The position numbers and the translations under genes are program-made. Below are positions 61,347-64,000 of a DNA stretch of 64,000 nt, piece by piece; position 1 is the first letter of the stretch, and the number at the start of each line of letters is the position of its first letter. The stretch is taken from contig CAWAEC010000007.1 in assembly GCA_963781155.1 (NCBI GenBank), forward strand, positions 558,001 to 622,000, written 5' to 3'. This stretch comes from PALSA-693 sp963781155 (GTDB lineage: Bacteria; Actinomycetota; Acidimicrobiia; Acidimicrobiales; Palsa-688). The notes under the pieces are model-generated. The model was not told the origin of the DNA. It saw only the letters and a program-made list of their open reading frames with translations, and did no database searches.

Positions 61347-63170
61347 GTGACGGTCGAATCGCTGCAGTGGTCATCGGTCAAGCCGTACGTGCGCGGCTAT
61401 GAGCATCGCGTCGGTACGGCAATCATTGCGTTGGATCCGACCCAGCCTGCAAATCAATCGATCGTCGACCTGGCCCGGGCGGCTCGCGATCCCGACGGCT
61501 TGGTGCGCTTTGAGACCGATGTCGTGCTCCTGGCGGCGCCTCATCCGGTTGGCATCCTCCACGTGGTGGCCAACCGGGGCATGGTGACGACCTTGCCGTA
61601 CAGCACCGGTGGCTCGGTAATCGTTGCAGCAACCGGGAATATTGCTAGCGACGACGAGTGGTTGTTACGTCGAGGCCTCTCGGTGCTGTGGGTCGGTTGG
61701 CAGTGGGATGTGGCACGCCGGCCCGGTGCGGTCGGTCTGGATGTCCCTGAGGCGCTCGGAGCGGATGGGCTGCCCATTGCCGGGCAGGCCCGCCTCGGAT
61801 TTCAGCCCCTGACTGGATACGCCGCGACGGCGCCTCGCCGATCAGGTGCTCCCGCAGATGGGCCAGTTCCGGGCCCTTCCGGTCGCGGATCTCGACGATC
61901 CGGCGGCCGTCTCGACAGCGCGAGCGTGGTTCAACGGGCCTGCTCAGGTCGTGGACCGAAAACGCTGGCGCTTTCCCGACGCACAGCACGTCGAGATGGA
62001 CGGTTGCTTCCAGGCGTTGACGCACTACGAGTTGACCTACGTCAGCGGGTCCTGTCCGGTGACGGGCGCCGGCCTTGCCGCTGTGCGTGACGTGGTGGCA
62101 GATGTCCGGCGCGACTACCGCTATGCCCTGACGATGGGCGGGTCGCAGAGCGGACGGTGGCTGCGACAGTTTCTCTACGACACCGGAAACGCCGACGAGA
62201 CGGGCCGACCCGTTTTCGACGGGGTTCATTGTCACATTGCTGGCGGTCGGCGCGGCGAGTTCAATCATCGGTATGCGCAGCCGTCGACCATGAATGCTCT
62301 CGGCTTTTCCCATCTGCCACCGTTCTCGCCGACGGATGGTCTCTTCGAACGGGCTTATCAGCTCGGCACCGTCCCGAAAGTGGTGTCCACCAACACGGCC
62401 ACCGAGTATTGGCGGGGCGACGCCTCGCTGGCCCATCCGGTCCCGGAAGGTCCCGAGTGGCGCTGCTATCTCTACGCCGGCGCACATCACGCAGCTCAGA
62501 TGCCGGGATATGTGGAGTCCCTGCCTGTCCAGCTGCCAGGAAACCTGATCGACGTCACACCGTTGTCCAGAGCACATTTCGTCGTCCTGCAGGAGTGGGT
62601 GGTCGATGGCGAAGCGAACCCCCACCGTCAGCGGTACCGCGCCTCGAGGACGGCACGGGCGTCACTCGCGAGGACGCCTTGAAGGTCCTGGCCCAACTGC
62701 CGTGGGCAGCCACTATGACGCTGCCCGCCCCCGAGGCGCTTCTGGGCATGCCGCCGCTGGATCTGGGACCCCGGACCGATGAGGGGATCGGAACCTTCCC
62801 GCCAGCGGTCACCGGTCCGGCTCGGCCGTGCCTGGTATCCGCGCTCGACGACGACGGGAACGAGGTCGCCGGGGTCCGGCTGCCTACCGTCTCGGTGCCC
62901 CTCGACGTATCGCTCGGATGGAACCCGGAGCGTCCTCGTGGCAACGTCCCCGTCGAAGTGTGGAACCTGGTGGGCGGTCGCCTGTGCTTCCCGAGGGAGG
63001 AGATCCTGCGGCGCTATCAGAGCCGGGACCACTACCTGGATTTGGTTCGCTCGGCAGCGGAACGGCTCATCGGAGAGCGGCATTTGCTGGAGGAGGACCT
63101 TCACCGTGTCATCGCCGGCGCGGCCGAGGCGTGGGATGCCGCCATTGTTGGGGATTCGGCAGATCCCTGA
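61347..63170 (+). CDS. Large alpha/beta-hydrolase-domain protein (two frameshifts)
   Basis: About 607 residues from GTG 61347 (start uncertain; GTG/ATG codons upstream are possible). An N-terminal domain with Gly-Tyr-Glu-His-Arg-Val-Gly-Thr-Ala leads to a central hydrolase whose nucleophile elbow is Met-Gly-Gly-Ser-Gln-Ser-Gly-Arg-Trp, with Gly-Cys-Phe-Gln-Ala-Leu and Val-His-Cys-His-Ile-Ala-Gly-Gly-Arg-Arg-Gly nearby. Frame changes near 61834 and 62620 restore continuous sequence through to Ala-Ser-Pro-like repeats and the stop at 63170. Actinobacterial genes of this type lie near steroid or terpenoid catabolism. The substrate is unknown. A LAL regulator is divergent across a 294 bp gap with no other gene. 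Confidence 0.7.
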
Positions 63171-63182
63171 CGGGATCCTGTC

Positions 63183-63386
63183 CTACCATCCCACCTCGTC
63201 CATCTCGTCTCCCGTCAGCGGAGGCGGAATGGCGGGCTCGCCTCGCTCGTCGAGTCCTTTGTGGTACACCTCGGCTACGACGCCGTGACCGCAGGACCCC
63301 GCCCGCTCCTTTACTACGAATACGCTCGAGCGGACGGGGCCCATGACCTTCGGGTCATCCCTTTTGCTTAGTACTTCGAATCTCAA
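63183..63386 (-). CDS. Possible small hypothetical protein
   Basis: 67 codons from TTG 63386, or about 53 from an ATG near 63345. Third-position GC is high, as in its neighbours, and the composition is charged without a membrane segment (Val-Phe-Val-Val-Lys-Glu-Arg-Ala, Tyr-His-Lys-Gly-Leu-Asp-Glu-Arg-Gly). No family is recognised. The upstream start lies within the left arm of the inverted repeat at 63380, which argues for the shorter form or for no gene at all. The rest of the 63171-63544 gap holds only that repeat. Confidence 0.3.
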   Translation of the reverse strand: MRFEVLSKRDDPKVMGPVRSSVFVVKERAGSCGHGVVAEVYHKGLDERGEPAIPPPLTGDEMDEVGW

Positions 63387-63476
63387 CTACGTTGATGATC
63401 CAGTCGTGTGGCGAACGCCGCCACGCCTTCACTCGCTGGGGGGTCCTAAGAGCGAGATCATCAACGTAGTTGAGAT
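63380..63476. repeat. Perfect 21-bp inverted repeat with a 55-base loop
   Basis: The left arm 63380-63400 and right arm 63456-63476 are exact reverse complements (core CTCAACTACGTTGATGATC). Outside the arms the match continues in degenerate form for about 13 bases on each side (TTAGTACTTCG against CTGAAGCACTTAG). It lies between the hydrolase stop at 63170 and the converging acyl-CoA dehydrogenase end at 63545. It could be a bidirectional terminator or a small mobile repeat. Confidence 0.85.
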
Positions 63477-63544
63477 CTGAAGCACTTAGGGACAGCCCGG
63501 TGACGCGACGCCCTCGCGAGGCGTTGTGTCGACCCGGACCCGAG

Positions 63545-64000
63545 CTACCAGCGAGGCTCTTCTCCGAGAACGCCGAGGGCGGATTTGCCGACGAGCTCAT
63601 GGACGAGAGCGCTGTTGGCGGGGTGGAAGCCGCCGCAGCGGACGTCCCGGTACAGCCGCTCGAGCTCGTTCGACTTGAACATCCCCGTCCCGCCTGAGAC
63701 GTCCATGGCCAGGTCCACGACCTCTCTTGGCCCCCTCAACGGCCTTGTACTTGGCCGCGACCAGCTTGGCCGGCCAGCCCATCCCGTACGGTTGACTCCC
63801 GCGGACCAGTCGGCGGCGACGCGCTCCACGTGGGCGCTGATGCTGTCGATCTCGATGGCCATCTCGGCGATCGAGTGCTGGATCATCGGGTGGTAGGCGA
63901 GGGCGCGGCCGCCGAGGGCGATCGACGTCCGCTTTTTCGCCCCGGCGACGGCCAACTCCAGGGCCCGCTCCGCCAGCCCGATGTACATGCTCGCAAAGGT
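63545..64000 (-). CDS. Acyl-CoA dehydrogenase, C-terminal part (5' end beyond window)
   Basis: About 152 codons are visible; the start lies beyond base 64000. The C-terminal helical domain reads Gly-Leu-Ala-Glu-Arg-Ala-Leu-Glu-Leu, Ala-Tyr-His-Pro-Met-Ile-Gln-His, then Val-Asp-Leu-Ala-Met-Asp-Val-Ser-Gly-Gly-Thr-Gly-Met-Phe and Leu-Tyr-Arg-Asp-Val-Arg-Cys-Gly-Gly-Phe-His-Pro-Ala-Asn. That arrangement fits acyl-CoA dehydrogenases and the related flavin monooxygenases (HsaA type). Between about 63700 and 63780 the frame moves out and back: Trp-Pro-Ala-Lys-Leu-Val-Ala-Ala-Lys-Tyr is the natural sequence in the second frame. Confidence 0.75.
   Translation of the reverse strand, partial: TFASMYIGLAERALELAVAGAKKRTSIALGGRALAYHPMIQHSIAEMAIEIDSISAHVERVAADWSAGVNRTGWAGRPSWSRPSTRPLRGPREVVDLAMDVSGGTGMFKSNELERLYRDVRCGGFHPANSALVHELVGKSALGVLGEEPRW

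Noticed and set aside
63380..63476. tRNA-like or CRISPR-like structure
   Set aside because: There is no cloverleaf or T-loop pattern, and only a single inverted repeat without repeated spacers.

Overview
This is a high-GC window with dense coding on both strands. It almost certainly comes from an actinomycete-type bacterium (Actinomycetota). The evidence is a WhiB7-like regulator with an AT-hook, four luciferase-like (LLM) flavin/F420-type oxidoreductases, a Ddn-like deazaflavin nitroreductase, a mycofactocin-type short-chain dehydrogenase (SDR) and many TetR regulators. No rRNA, tRNA, CRISPR array, insertion sequence or phage gene was seen. The gene content is catabolic: acids, alcohols and probably steroid- or terpenoid-like compounds are imported, activated to CoA thioesters and oxidised.

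Layout. 1-5.2 kb: amidohydrolase, DapA-like lyase/aldolase, two hotdog thioesterases and a racemase-like CaiB/BaiF protein. 5.2-11 kb: KstD-like flavoprotein, mycofactocin-type SDR, NifU-like protein, a pair of unusual palindromes, a second amidohydrolase and an SDR. 11.1-21.5 kb: a TetR gene followed by a nine-gene plus-strand operon: branched-chain-type ABC importer (SBP, LivH, LivM-LivG fusion, LivF), a selenocysteine-containing UGSC-family protein, an uncharacterised partner, a CaiB/BaiF protein and two SDRs. 21.7-34.1 kb: LLM oxidoreductases, D-aminoacylase-like hydrolase, TetR, enoyl-CoA hydratase, epimerase, an ANL acyl-CoA ligase overlapping an NDP-forming acyl-CoA synthetase, and several truncated N-terminal gene remnants. 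34.1-49.1 kb: amidohydrolases, SnoaL/VOC proteins, SDR, a divergent acyl-CoA dehydrogenase pair, alpha/beta hydrolase, cupin, a third CaiB/BaiF protein, TetR, zinc alcohol dehydrogenase and two epimerases. 49.3-57.2 kb: a second ABC importer cassette with the same LivM-LivG fusion, flanked by LLM genes and a TetR gene. 57.2-64 kb: FxsA, WhiB7-like and large LuxR (LAL) regulators, a large hydrolase, and the end of an acyl-CoA dehydrogenase that runs off the window.

The most striking observation is at 17420. An in-frame TGA splits a UGSC-family protein exactly at the U of its Gly-Asn-U-Gly-Ser-Cys motif, and the frame stays open to 17671. This is best read as selenocysteine. The gene sits inside an operon joining uptake to CoA and alcohol/ketone chemistry, beside a conserved-looking partner of unknown function.

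A caution: at least twenty single-base frame changes interrupt otherwise well-conserved genes, often in compensating pairs. They look like uncorrected indel errors in the source sequence rather than true pseudogenes. I annotate such genes as one CDS and give the approximate frameshift position.
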